Source: Eopsaltria australis
Taxonomy: Eukaryota > Chordata > Aves > Passeriformes > Petroicidae
DNA length: 64,000 bases
NCBI GenBank assembly: GCA_034509425.1
Contig: JAVTVJ010000830.1
Coordinates: forward strand, 62,001 to 126,000
Direction of reading: 5' to 3'
Below, one piece after another: positions 23,516 through 34,639 of this stretch. The position numbers and the translations under genes were made by a program. The notes beneath the pieces are model-generated. The model had not been told where the DNA came from and did no database searches. It saw only the letters and a program-made list of their open reading frames with translations. Position 1 is the stretch's first letter. Each line of letters starts with the position of its first letter.

Positions 23516-25987
23516 AGGGTCCCTGCCTCCGGCCAGGAGGAGGAAAGGGATGACCGGGTATACTGGACGGTGTGGATTCGATGGCCTGGCACATCAGATC
23601 CACAGAAGTACAAAGCTTTAGTGGACACCGGTGCACAGTGTACACTGATGCCATCAAGGCACAAGAGTGCAGAAGCCATCTGGATATCTGGAGTGACAGG
23701 GGGATGCCACGAGTTGTCGGTAGTAAAAGCTGAGGTGAGCTTAACAGGGGACAGATGGCAAAGGCACCCCATCGTGACTGGCCCAGAGGCCCCTTGTATC
23801 CTTGGCATCGACTACCTCAGGAGAGGGTATTTTAAGGATCCAAAGGGATATCGATGGGCCTTTGGCATAGCTGCTGTGAATACAGAGAAGATCAAACAGT
23901 TATCCACCCTGCCTGGCCTCTCAGAAGATCCCTTCATTGTAGGATTGCTGCAGGTGGAAGATGAACAAGTACTGATTGCTACTAGGACAGTGCACCGGAG
24001 GCAGTATCGTACCAACCGGGACTCCGTGACTCCTATCCATGAACTAATTCGTCGACTGGAGAGCCAAGGAGTTATCAGCAGGACCCGCTCACCCTTCAAC
24101 AGCCCCATATGGCCAGTGCGGAAGTCGAATGGGGAATGGCGGCTGACAGTGGACTATCAGGGCCTGAATGAAGTCACACCACCTCTAAGTGCTGCCGTAC
24201 CAGACATGTTGGACCTCCAATATGAGCTAGAGTCAAAAGCAGCCAAATGGTATGCCACGATTGACATAGCTAATGCATTTTTCTCAATCCCTCTGGCAGC
24301 AGAGTGCAGGCCACAATTTGCTTTCACTTGGAGGGGTGTCCAGTACACCTGGAACCGACTGCCCCAGGGGTGGAGACACAGCCCCACCATCTGCCATGGC
24401 CTGATCCAGGCTGCTCTGGAACAGGGTGGAGCTCCGGAACACCTGCAATATATTGATGATATCATTGTGTGGGGTGATACTGCAGGAGAAGTTTTTGAAA
24501 AAGGGAAGAAAATAATCCAAATTCTTCCGAAAGCTGGTCTTGCCATAAAACAAAATAAGGTGAAGGGACCTGCACAGGAAATCCAGTTTCTAGGAATAAA
24601 ATGGCAGGATGGGTGCCGTCATGTGCCTACAGAGGTGGTTGACAAAATTGCCAATATGTCTCCACCAGTTACTAAGAAAGAAACACAAGCTTTCTTGGGC
24701 CTTGTAGGATTCTGGAGAATGCACATTCCAGGCTATAGTCAACTTGTGGGCCCCCTCTATCGAGTGACCCGGAAGAAGAATGACTTCAAGTGGGGCCCTG
24801 AGCAGAAACAGGCCTTTGAGCAAATCAAACAAGAAATAGCTCGTGCGGTGGCTCTTGGGCCTGTTTGGACAGGACCAGATGTGCAAAATATACTCTACAC
24901 TGCAGCTGGGGAGCAGGGCCTCACCTGGAGCCTCTGGCAGAGGACCGCAGGAGAAACCCGAGGTCGGCCATTAGGATTCTGGAGCAGGAGTTACTGAGGA
25001 TCAGAAGCCCACTATACTCCAACTGAAAAAGAAATACTAGCGGCTTATGAGGGGGTTTGAGCAGCCTCAGAAGTTGTTGGGACAGAAGCATGTCTCCTCT
25101 TGGCACCACGACTGCCTGTCCTACACTGGATGTTCAAAGGAAGCATTCCCTCCGTGCATCATGCAACCAGTGCTACATGGAGTAAGTGGGTGGCCTTAAT
25201 TACACAACGAGCCCAAATGAGAAAATCCAACTTCCCAGGAATCCTAGAAGAGATTTTGAGTTGGCCAGAATCCAGAGATTTTGGAGCACTGTCTGAGAAG
25301 GTGACTCGTGCCCAAGAAGCACCACCATACAACGAGTTGCCAGAAAACAAAAGAAAATATGCTTTATTTACTGATGGATCCTGTCGAGTGACAGGAAACC
25401 ATCGGAGGTGGAAAGCTGCTGTGTGGAATCCCACACGACAAGTCATTGAGGTTGCTGAAGGGGAAGGCAAATCAAACCAGTTTGCAGAGGTGAAAGCCAT
25501 CCAACTAGCCGTAGAGATTGCTGAGAGAGAAAAGTGGCCCATACTCTATCTCTATACTGACTCCTGGATGGTGGCTAATGCCCTATGGGGATGGCTGCAG
25601 CGGTGGAAGAAAACCAACTGGCAGCGCAGGGGAAAACCCATCTGGGCTGCTGCATTATGGCAAGACATTGCTGCACGGATAGAAAACATGACTGTGAAAG
25701 TACGCCATGTAGATGCCCATGTGCCCAGAAGTCGTGCCACTGAGGAGCATCAAAACAACGAACGGTTATATAAGGCCACCAAAATTGGAATAGCTCAGGT
25801 GGACCTAGATTGGGAGAGAAAGGGTGAGCTATTTATAGCCCGATGGGCCCACGAAACATCAGGGCATCTTGGAAGGGATGCAACATACAGATGGGCTCGT
25901 GATCGAGGGGTGGATCTGACCATGGAGGCCATCACACAGGTTATTCATCAGTGTGAAACATGCGCTGCCATCAAGCGAGCCACATGA
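23516..25987 (+). pseudogene. ERV3 protease-RT-RNase H-integrase start
   Basis: Same frame as gag, after the TAG. Protease has Asp-Thr-Gly at 23624-23632 (LVDTGAQCTLMP). RT is complete from the fingers (SPIWPVRKSNGEWRL) to the palm with YIDD at 24449-24460, then thumb. Two stops follow, TGA 24995-24997 and TGA 25058-25060. RNase H starts at about 25365 with FTDGSCRVTG and has a second Asp in YTDSWMVANA. The integrase zinc-binding end (HETSGHLGRDATYRW ... CETC) is at 25852-25970. The integrase catalytic core is missing: at 25987 the frame stops and LTR begins. Not functional. Confidence 0.85.
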
Positions 25988-25989
25988 GT

Positions 25990-26301
25990 GAAGCCTCTTC
26001 ACTCAGGGCTGGCCCATGTTTGCCTTCTCGAACAACCACCACGTGTGCTGGAGCCCTGCTTCCCAGAAAGTGTCCGGACATTGCTGCTGATGGGAAGTAG
26101 AGATTGATTGTTTTCCCTTCTTGCTCTTGCGCGCGCAACTTTCAACTTGCTTGTTCTATTTTTTTTCCCACTGTAATAAAACTGCCTTTACTCACCCTGA
26201 TAGTCTTTTTCAATATTATCTTCTCCCCTCTCCCAGCAGGAGGGGGAGTGATAGAGTGACTGCGTGGGAACCTGGCCCCTGGCCGGGGTCAACCCACGAC
26301 A
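25990..26301 (+). repeat. ERV3 3' LTR, truncated at its 5' side
   Basis: Matches the minus-strand solo LTR at 52747-53045 over its 3' half, including AATAAA (26175-26180) and the end GGGTCAACCCACGACA. The first part of the LTR is missing, so a deletion joins integrase to the LTR. Confidence 0.8.
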
Positions 26302-26558
26302 ATAAGGCTTTCTTATTTCATCTTCCCCGACACTATCCCATGTTGCCATGTCAGCAACGCCTTCTCCAAGTCCTTCTCTGGGGTGATCACGCGCTGTTCA
26401 TCCGTCTGTCAGCTTCCGGCCAGCTCCTCTCCCACAGGGCTCTGCCCGTGATACCTCCTTCCCCCAAGGTTGCTGCCTTGTGCTCCTTTGTGCTGCCATG
26501 TGCTTCTGCAGGCATGGACCACAGCCCACACCTCAACTCCATCCCATCTCTTCCCACA
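26302..26558 (-). repeat. ERV4 3' LTR, partial
   Basis: On the minus strand it begins TGTGGGAAGAGATGGG right after the polypurine tract and runs to the ERV3 LTR end. A possible polyadenylation signal lies near its end (GATGAAATAAGAAAG on the minus strand). Its true 3' end is not visible. Confidence 0.55.
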
Positions 26559-26559
26559 A

Positions 26560-26577
26560 CTCCCTCTTTTTTGTTTT
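26560..26577 (-). promoter_or_regulatory. ERV4 polypurine tract
   Basis: The minus strand reads AAAACAAAAAAGAGGGAG directly before the LTR TG. A near copy lies in the integrase coding part at 27316-27341. Confidence 0.7.
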
Positions 26578-26929
26578 ATACAAACAAGAATCATGAAACA
26601 GAACACTTCTAACATTAGAACATGTTTGGCCCACCGCCCAAACCAAACAAGCTCGACTCCTGACAAAAGCAGGATATGAGTAAACAGATAGAACCTTGAG
26701 AAACAACTTAAAATTGTCTGAAACCTTTACCATCACCCAGAGGCTGCAATTGTTGGGGAGTCCCATTTCACTGTGAAGACGTGGACAACCTTTCCCATGC
26801 AAGACTACCAGGTTTATCTTGAAAAGGGGGTCCAGCTTTTATGTCAAAATGACTCGCTTACACTTTTAGGGCAGAAACACCTGGGTCTGATTGTACAGTC
26901 CTCAGTCAGGGCAGGGCTTGGCCAGAGCC

Positions 26930-28122
26930 TCAAGTCCTGACTGAGGGAGTTTCCCTACTGTACCTACAAAATTGCCTAAAAACTTTATTAGTATCATTTG
27001 AACACAACTTCAGCAGAGTGTGTCTTCCCCACAAGATGATGATGGAGTACCCAGGGCTGGTCTGACCACTCTTGCAGGTGCCCATCTTGGTCTGGAATCT
27101 GTGGAAGCACAAGCATATCCTCACCCCCAGGTTATTAACAGAAAGGGGCCTTCCCATTTTCCACTTTCAAGATTCCTAACCAGTACCTGAGCTGTTTCTA
27201 AGTGGGCCTGTGATTTACCAAAGTGTCCTTGGATGGGGCTTTGTCATTCTGAATGTGATTCCAAACATTGACAATATCAAGGGCTTTCTGCAGTCTTTCG
27301 TGGGGGTATATCCCATTCCCACACTCCCTCTTTTTTGTTTTAACAACGTGGACTTGAGAGGGCTATGGGCCTGTTCAACAATGGCTTGACCTGTAGGGGA
27401 ATGGAGAATATGGTGACATGGTGCACTCCCCACAAATGAAAAATGTCATCTCTCCGTTTGGATGTAGAGGCCAGCCCATTATCAGTCTTTATGGATACAG
27501 GTACTCCAAGGGCTGCAAAAGCAGACAAAAAATTATGCTGGACATCTTTTGCACATTCACCTGTATGTGCAGAGGCAAAAATACACTTCGAAAAGGTATC
27601 AATCGTAACATGAATGTATTTCAACTTGCCAAAGTCAGGGATATGTGTAGCATCAGTCTGGCAGATTTCTAGAGCTTGAAGTCCCTGGGGATTAACTCCG
27701 AGGGGAGGCAAGGGTGCTGCCTGGTGACAGTTGGCACAGGCTTGCGCAATTTGCCATGCTTGCTCACGTGGAAGCTGAGATTGTTTTCAAAGAGCTGCTG
27801 CACTCAGGTGAAAAAACCCATGTGACAGATGGGCCTGAGAAAAAACATCCGGCACAACAAGGGCCCCAGCTAAGTGGTCTGCACGGGCATTACCTTCAGA
27901 GATGGGGCCAGGAAGGCCGATATGGGAACGTACATGGAGGATATAATACCTTTTCCTACTCAACTGCCCTGCAAAATGCAAATGTAGCGATAAAGCAAAG
28001 AGCAATGGGTTGGTTACTTCTTTGATGTAAGCTCCTTCTCTTCTTGTCACCGTACCTGCAACATAAGCAGAGTCAGTAACAATGTTAAGCTCATCTTGAA
28101 ATGTTTCAAAAGCCCTGACCAC
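26930..28122 (-). pseudogene. ERV4 RNase H and integrase
   Basis: RNase H: VTDSAYVAGTVT and ARADHLAGA hold two of the metal-binding Asp residues (about 28080 and 27885). Integrase: CANCHQAAP-type zinc end, then QTDATHIPDFG (first catalytic Asp, about 27655), IKTDNGLAS (second Asp, about 27490) and SPTGQAIVEQAH (catalytic Glu, about 27380), each in broken frames. The C-terminal DNA-binding domain (KQKRGSVGMGYTPT, then a degraded SH3-like part) runs to about 26930. All three catalytic residues can still be seen, but no continuous frame covers them. Confidence 0.8.
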
Positions 28123-28137
28123 AGCTGCTGATTCTAC

Positions 28138-28996
28138 CTATTGTGAAGAACCATGAACTGCTATTGCTCTGGGTGTCAGGGTGCAAGGGGAAAGAAGTTC
28201 AGGGTCCCCTTTCAATAACTGGGAAAGGGGGTGGAGTTGTTCAGTTGGAATACCCAATAAAGGGTGTACCAAATTAATTGTTCCCAAAAGTTTTTGCAAA
28301 TGGTGGAGGGTGGACACTCGAGATACCAATTTCAGCTGCAAATGATGAACAGTTTGATTGAAAATTTTCCACCCTAAATATTTCCAAGGGGCTTCTTCTG
28401 GTACCTTTTCTTTTGCTACTTTTAAACCCTTTCATTCTACTGCTTAAAACTTCCCTATGATATATTTGGTAGGGTTCAGCAGCATTAATGGAAGGCACAG
28501 AACATGCAAATCGAGGGGCACCATGTTCACAAAGTGGTATGGTAAAAATCCAAACTTTTAAATCAATTCCTCTTAGGGTCCAGGATTGTGGCAACATTGC
28601 AGGAGACGGTAGCCCTGGCTGTAGGGTTCCCAGAGGAACAAGGACATTATTGATTTTTCTAAAATCATGCAGCAATTGCCACGATCCACTCTTTTTCTGA
28701 ATAACAAAACCAGGAGAATCCCACAGGTCAGTTGTGGGAATGATATGGCCAGCTTGCAACTGTTCTTGTACAAGCTGGTGCAAATGTTGCAGCTTTTCCT
28801 GAGAGAAGGGCCACTGCTCCAGCCATGCAGGATGATCTGTGATCCAGGTTAGGGCCAGGACATGCTGCTCAGCAGTGGCCCCTGGGATAAATTTGTTCCC
28901 AACACGAGACCCCATTGGCATCCCCAGAACAAACTCTCTTGTTCCAGGGGCATTTGCATCTCTTGTGACCTGGCTTCCCGAACAAAAAAGAAACAC
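28138..28996 (-). pseudogene. ERV4 reverse transcriptase, palm deleted
   Basis: The N-terminal RT domain is readable (WDSPGFVIQKKSGSWQLLHD, LQPGLPSPAMLPQSW), including the first catalytic Asp in RGIDLKVW. The sequence then becomes unrelated after about 28480, with no YMDD motif, and resumes in the thumb (LHHLQKLLGTINLVHPLLG, 28341 downward). Directly upstream it is joined to gag without a protease in between. Confidence 0.8.
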
Positions 28997-29520
28997 TCGA
29001 TCTGGAATGAACGCTCATCATAGCAAGAGCCTCCAAAAGCAAAGTCAGATTATGACCAGCAGTGCCGATTCCCTGACAAGCCTTAAGCATTTCTACAACT
29101 ATGGGGACTCACAGGGCCGGTAAAACCTTTTGACAGTCGGTGTTAGCGTTTTCCACTGCTAACTGCTTCAGTAACATTTCTCATGTGGTATCATTGTCTA
29201 TTTGCTTATCTAGAGTGGCTTTAACTTATCTAGAAACTGAATAAAAGGTTCATCAGCTCCCTGTCTTATGGTAACAAATGAGGCTGTAGTGAGACCATTG
29301 TGCAGCACTTGACAAAAAGCCCACAAAGCTTTGAGCTCCTTTGAGTGCTGAAGCCCTTCCGCAGGCAGCTGAGCCTGGATTGCTGCCAGCGCGTATCATC
29401 ATCGGCCCTCCCCCACAGGAGCTTCGGCACCAATAGGTGGCAAAACGTGCTCTCCCACAGGGATGAGTACATCTTTATAGGTTTTAGGAAATGAGTATCA
29501 TTGATAAAAATCACCCATTA
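28970..29520 (-). pseudogene. ERV4 gag remnant
   Basis: The capsid end with a major-homology-like segment (GADEPFIQFLDKLK, about 29265-29225) contains stops at about 29205 and 29118, followed by MLKACQGIGTAGHN and one damaged zinc knuckle (FGKPGHKRCKC, about 28990). Upstream of about 29520 no retroviral similarity remains. Confidence 0.7.
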
Positions 29521-29899
29521 GGAGGACAAGTGGTGATGCAACTCCCCCCCAGGTCAAGCCCGTTCTCTAGAGTCCCCCACTCAGCTCTGGCTGCACTTTG
29601 TCCATGAAAATGTACCCTGAAGAGTTGTTCTCAGCCTTGCTTCCCAGGAAGAACCAAGACAGCACAGGGACCGTCTACCCCCCAGGGCTTCGAGCTCTGG
29701 AATTTGGTTTCTTTCTGCCCGAGGAAAGGCCATGGAAGATTACTGGGAAAACCAGACACTAATACAATAGGCTACAGAGCTACAAATATATGTGTGAAGA
29801 ATACAGAGAACATAGAAAAGAAAACCAGGCAAAAACCAAACCTTCACCTGCACCTAGGAAAGCCTTGCTCTCAGCCCAGGGGCCTGACAGCGAGCCAAG
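29521..29899. other. No gene recognised
   Basis: Short non-coding stretch between ERV4 and the TAGAP-like pseudogene. Confidence 0.5.
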
Positions 29900-32238
29900 C
29901 AGCCCTGGCCATCACTGCTGAGCCTTGCCTCTGCACAGAAGGAAGGCGCTGCCTAGGGGGCAGCTCTTGCAGGCAGCTCCCGCAGCAGCCTTGGCTGGAG
30001 ACAGGGGGCCGCCAGGCACAGGCACCTCTGGGCAGCCAAGTTGCCTTTGGCCAGCAAGGCTGCAGCCACCTGCTGAACACACCATGACCTTGTCGCTCTT
30101 GGCCAGCATGGCCTCAAAGGCAGCTGCTCCTGCTGCACTGGGCTCAGCAGCTTTGGCCCCAGGCCCATGGCTGGGTTGCTGCAGGGCACACGGCTGGTGG
30201 CCACGTGCCGGCCCATGTGTCGAAGCAGCGCCAGCAGCTGCTTGAGGAGGAGCAGGTTGGCAGCAGGCAACTTCTGGGCCACCCTGAGGGAACAGGAAGG
30301 CAACGTTCATCAGCAGGCCCGTGCTGCCCACAGCCGCCCCCAGAGCTGGCCCCAGGCAGGGGCAGTCAGCGGCTCTTGCGCAGCTTTGCAGGCACTCTCA
30401 GCCAGTGGCCGGGGCTCCCGTGCTCCTGCAGGAAGGAACTGCAGCGCTGCTGCCCAGCTCCTGATTTGCCCCGAGCCCACGCACAGGAAGGCTCCCCGTG
30501 CATTGCCCCAAAATGGGACTGCCCAGCAGCAAGAGCGAGCTGCCCAAAGCCACAGCCTTTGAAGGGGACCGGCCCCTTTCAGGCCAGTGCCAGGCTTGTA
30601 GCAGTGCCTGCTGCAGAGGTAGAAGCTGCTGCCCACGCTTATGCTTGGAGCTGAGAGATCTTGTCTTCCCTGCTGGCCATCTGCATGGCTGCCATCCAGG
30701 CCTCCTACAGGTCCGTGACCAGGAGCTTGCCAGGGACGCTTCTCAGGAAGTCCGGCAAGGCCAAGGGCTGCTGCTGAATCTTGGAGCCTGGCGGCCCAGG
30801 CAGGAGCTTTTGCATCTGCATCTCAGGAGGGCTCACCTTGAGGACAATGGCCAGCAGCAGCGCCAGCTGCCTTGCCATGTCCACAGGCAGGCCGTGGTCC
30901 AGGGCCTGCCACAGCTCCTGAACCGCCCTGGGGCTCTCTGCTTTGTGGAACATGCCTTCAGCTGTCGGCCCTTGCTGGTGCAGGACAGCCAGCAGCTCCT
31001 GCAGGAGAGGCAGGAGGGCAGGGACGTACGTGTGTGAGGAGCTGCCCTGCTGCAAAAGTAGTGGCCGGGGCCAGAGCTCTGCCCCAGCCTGGGCTCTCTG
31101 CCTGCTGCCTGCTGCCAAGGGAGTGGGAGCAGAAAGCTGAGGCACGGCTGAAGAGCCCAGTGGCCCATGGCTGGGGCACATGGCCCAGCGGGGACAGGGG
31201 CTGTGCAGCAGCCAGACGCAGGCATGGGAAGCCCCTGTGCATGCTGCCTTACCTGCACTGGCCAGGGCAGCTGCCATCCTGCGTGCACACGGCTGCCAGG
31301 GGCTGCCCAAAGAGCGCCCTGCTGCAGCCGGAGCCCTCGTGCCCCGGCGCCCAGGCAGCCCCAGCTGTGCCCCGCCACAGAGCAAAGGCCCAGGGCAGCC
31401 ACCTCCTCCTCGTTCTGCTGCTGCTGCCACTGCCACTGCTCCCTCCTGCTGCAAAAGAAAAGAGAACCAAAGGCGCTCACTGGAGACCACCAGGCCAGCG
31501 CTGTCACAGCCTGCCCTGCCCCAGCCTGCCCTGCCTGCCTTAGGCGCCATGTAGAGCCATGTGGCACCCCAGGCAGAGAGCCGGCAGCTGCAAGTGTGGC
31601 TGTGGCTTGGAGGCTCCTGAGAGCTGCCGTGCTGCTGGGACAAGCTGCCCCAGCCCTGGGCCTGCCCTTCTCCAAGCTGTGGGCAGCAGCCCACATTCTC
31701 CTTCAGGGTGCCACACCTGCATGGCCACACTCGGGGGACAAGTGAGCACAGCCCAGCCAGAGCAAGAGCCTGCCTTTCCTTCCCAAACTCACCTGGGCAG
31801 CAGCCAAGTTGTCCTCCCTTGTCGGATGCAGCCACAGCAGGCCCTTGCCTTGAATCAGCCTGCAAGGAGCCAGGTGCGCTCGCTGAGCAGCCCTGCAGCA
31901 CAAAGGGCCAGCGGCCAGCTGCCACCCAGCCCCAGCAGCCTGAGCATGGCACACAGCTGGCAGCCTCTGGCCTGACGGCCTCTCTGGCCTGTGTAGCAGC
32001 AGTCCTGCCCCTGGCAGCAGCAAGGACGTGCCGGCGCTGCCGCTGGCTCCCCAATGCCTCTGCTTGCCCGGTGGCACCAGGGAGCCTCGCTTGCCCACGC
32101 ACAAGGTCACTGCACTAGCCAAGCCTCCCTGGCAGCCCAGCACAGCCAGAGGCCACAGTGGGTGGAAAGGCAGCCCATTGTCACCTTTGGCAGCTCTTCA
32201 ATCAGCTGCTCCAGCTTCCTGGCGCTCAATGGGCTCCC
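29900..32238 (-). pseudogene. TAGAP-like: TAGAP-like RhoGAP pseudogene
   Basis: Minus-strand exons can be recognised in order. 32238-32185: 54 bases with good acceptor and donor, encoding GSPLSARKLEQLIEELPK. About 31450-31255: a basic stretch and LFGQPLAAVCTQDG. About 31050-30837: first half of a RhoGAP domain (LLAVLHQQGPTAEGMF ... LALLLAIVLK, donor GTGAGC). About 30754-30640: DFLRSVPGKLLVTDL. About 30290-29950: KLPAANLLLLKQLLALLRHM and following. RhoGAP proteins speed GTP hydrolysis by Rho GTPases; TAGAP acts in T cells. Defects: the arginine-finger position reads GMFHK (His at 30945-30947), a TAG stop lies at 30705-30707, the acceptor before DFLRS is CG instead of AG, and the last exon is shifted. 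Family assignment is from remembered vertebrate TAGAP sequence. Confidence 0.75.
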
Positions 32239-32529
32239 CTGTGCACGGCAAGCAGTGCAGGAAGGTGAGCAGCCAGGCCTCTGGGGCTCGGCTCGTGGAG
32301 CAGCGCTCAGGCACAGAGCAGCAGCACAGAGACACTCACTGCACGGCGCCCCTTCACCTCCACAGTCACAGCTTTGATGCTGGACAGGCGGCTCACTTGA
32401 GCTCCCTGGCTCCTGTGCAGTGGCAAAAGGGTCGCACAGAGAGTGGGCTGAGCCCCCAGCCGCCAGTCGTGCCTTGTCAGGCAGCTGTGCCGACAGCTGC
32501 CCGCAGTTGCAGGAGCAGCTTTCCCCAGC

Positions 32530-32767
32530 CTTGGCTGCCTGCTCTGCTCTCTGATGGATTTCTACCCTGTGCAGGTGCACCTGAGCTGGTTCCAGGGCCA
32601 GCAGGAGCTCTCAGGGCATGTGGTGGCCACTGATGTGGTCCCCAGTGGGGACTGGACCTACCAGCTCCTGGTGCTGCTGGAAACTCCTCCTGACCCCCGG
32701 CACAGGGTCACCTTCACCTGCCAGGTGGAGCACGTCAGCCTGGAGCACCCCCTGATCCAGCACTGGG
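32530..32767 (+). pseudogene. MHC class II beta, exon 3 fragment (beta-2 Ig domain)
   Basis: Encodes LLCSLMDFYPVQVHLSWFQG through the conserved DWTYQLLVLLETPP and FTCQVEHVSLEHP to HWG. Both cysteines of the immunoglobulin-fold disulfide and the central Trp are present. The exon ends at a good donor (GG/GTACAG, 32767/32768) in phase 1, as expected. The first third of the exon is missing: upstream of about 32530 the sequence is unrelated and belongs to the flank of the TAGAP-like pseudogene. The frame itself is intact, so the truncation is probably a rearrangement breakpoint. No exon 2 or exon 4 is adjacent. Confidence 0.85.
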
Positions 32768-33056
32768 GTACAGCCCAGCCCCCACAGTACTGAGAGGAGT
32801 GGGGGGAGGGACCAGGGGTGCTGGGAGTGGGATTGGGGTGTGCTGGGAGTAACAGGGAGGGAGTTTCTGGGAGCCTGGAGGTAACTGGCTGGGTGGTTTG
32901 GGGAGCCTGAGAGGATTGAGAAGGGGTTTGAAGGACGATGGGAAAACTGGGATATGGTTATGAGAGTCCTGGTGGACACTGGGAGGGAGTTTGAGGGTGC
33001 TGGGTGAAAGGGAGACTGGAGTGAGCCTGGAGGACTGGAAGAAGATTGGTGTTGGG
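32768..33056 (+). other. Intron-like G-rich sequence after MHC exon 3
   Basis: Purine-rich degenerate repeat (GGGAGTGGG, CTGGGAGT type). No exon 4 was found before the LTR-like sequence. Confidence 0.5.
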
Positions 33057-33362
33057 TGACAGTTGGCAATGGAAGACACAGGGCAGATTGCTTGGGTGCA
33101 AGAAGCCGATTTTATTGATACAGAGCAGAGCTTTTGTACCTTTTCAGCAGTTACTAAAACTATTTTCTTATATAAGCAGTAAGAATCAGCAATTACTATA
33201 ACAACCATATCTATGTTTCTTAATAATATTGCAAAACTAGAAGCTAGCACTAACCAGCACAGATACATACCAAGCATGCTTTTTACTGACGCTATCTTGT
33301 GGTAGGCCTCACGGCCTGCCATGGTTTGCAGCCCAGCAGTGTTATGGCGTTCTCTTCTGACA
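33057..33362 (-). repeat. LTR-like sequence, minus orientation
   Basis: TG at 33057 and CA at 33361-33362 enclose an AT-rich block. On the minus strand it carries ATCAATAAAATCGGCTTCTTG (AATAAA near 33113). A matching target duplication was not found, so the ends are uncertain. Confidence 0.4.
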
Positions 33363-34639
33363 TGAGTTCAGCAGTGCTCTCACTTCTGCTTTCCAGCTGT
33401 ACATCCACAATTGGGGATGGAAAACAGAGGAAGGGAAGGAGGTTTGGTGTGCTTGGATCAGCTGGAACAGTGTTTGTGAGTCCTGGTGAGGCTGGGATGG
33501 GAGTGGGACAGGGGTTGGGGATCCCCAGGCTGTGGGTGTCAACTGGGAGGTGGCTCTGGGATCCTGAGAGGGACGGGAGTGGGTTTGGGAGATGCTGGGG
33601 AGGACTGTATAGGGACTGGAAGGAGGTTTCAGGGGGTTCTGATTAAGCTGGGGGCGACTGGGCAGGTGCTTGGAGGGGCTTGGGGTGTCTGTGAGATGTT
33701 TTTGGGGGTCCTGACGCCTGAAGACCCCCAGAGATGCCGCCAGCCCCGCAGGGGACGAGCCGTGCTGGGAGCCAGGGAAGGGCAGAGGCCCAGCACAAGC
33801 AGATGCTGCCAGCTGGGACAGGCCTTTGCACCAGGGCAATGCCCTCCCTTACACAACTGCCTCACCTCTGGAAACTCCCCCAAGGAAGGCCCAGGACATT
33901 CACACCCACGCCTGCAGCTTCCCATCCCTTCCCATGGGCCATACCTGGCTCAGCTGCGCTGCAGGCACAGGCAGGGCCACGTCTCACAAGGGGCCATGAA
34001 CCATCACAGTCCCCCAGTGTGCCCCGGGATCCACAGTGGGACATCAGACAGTGTAAAACTCCCCCAGGGGAGGTACCTGGGTGTTCACCCAAACCTCAAC
34101 CTGTATTAACCCTCAGAATTTGGAGCTTCCAGGGCTTGCCCAACCCCCAGGGATCCAGCCAGGGACCATCACTTAGACCAAGGACAGGGACATTGGAACC
34201 ATCAACACCAAAAGTTTTCTTGCTGGATCCAGAGCTGGTGACTGTATTTTTATACTCTTCTACATTCTTTCTTTTCCCTTCTACATCTTCCTAAGTGTTA
34301 CTTTTATGCTTTCAGTATTACTGGAGATGGGAACCAAAAGGGCTCCAAACCACCTTTAAAAAGCAAACAAACTATTCTAAAATAAAGCGACATATTTATA
34401 ATATTAAAATAAGGAGATATATTAAAATAAAGAGATAAATTTATAAACACAGATCAATCACTGTCAATTCACTCTAATCTGTCCCAGGGGATCCATTAAC
34501 AACAACCTGAGCTGCTCTTGCTTTCAGGGGTGGGGCAGAAAAGGACCTGGACATGGGGGTAGCTTCTGGATGCTGCTCACAAAAGCCACCCCTGGAGCCC
34601 CTAATACCAAAACGTGGCCACACAAACCCAATACACTGG
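33363..34639. other. No gene recognised
   Basis: G-rich intron-like sequence to about 33720, then mixed sequence, then an AT-rich stretch with short ATAAAG repeats at 34370-34450. Confidence 0.5.

Larger units (their letters stand above)
21805..26301 (+). mobile_element. ERV3: truncated ERVL-like endogenous retrovirus
   Basis: Gag, protease, reverse transcriptase, RNase H and the start of integrase lie in one frame, followed directly by the last 300 or so bases of an LTR. The 5' LTR and primer site were not found, and the integrase core is deleted. There is no zinc knuckle in gag and no env. The YIDD active site and gag without a zinc finger suggest a class III (ERVL-like) element, but this is inference. 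A solo LTR of the ERV2 family sits in gag. A full-length solo LTR of the ERV3 family is at 52747-53312. Confidence 0.8.
26302..29520 (-). mobile_element. ERV4: degraded betaretrovirus-like ERV, minus strand
   Basis: Read on the minus strand: gag capsid end and one zinc knuckle (about 29300-28980), RT start, RT thumb, RNase H and integrase (to about 26930), then a polypurine tract and an LTR part. Protease and the RT palm are deleted. Many stops and shifts. No env and no 5' LTR were found. It abuts the ERV3 LTR at 26301/26302. Confidence 0.8.

Noticed and set aside
27316..27341. A second ERV4 LTR boundary at the repeated polypurine tract
   Set aside because: Sequence on both sides is integrase coding sequence in one order, so it is not an LTR start.
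30705..32102. 465-residue minus-strand open frame
   Set aside because: It reads through exons and introns of the TAGAP-like pseudogene. Real exons with splice sites use only parts of it, in more than one frame.
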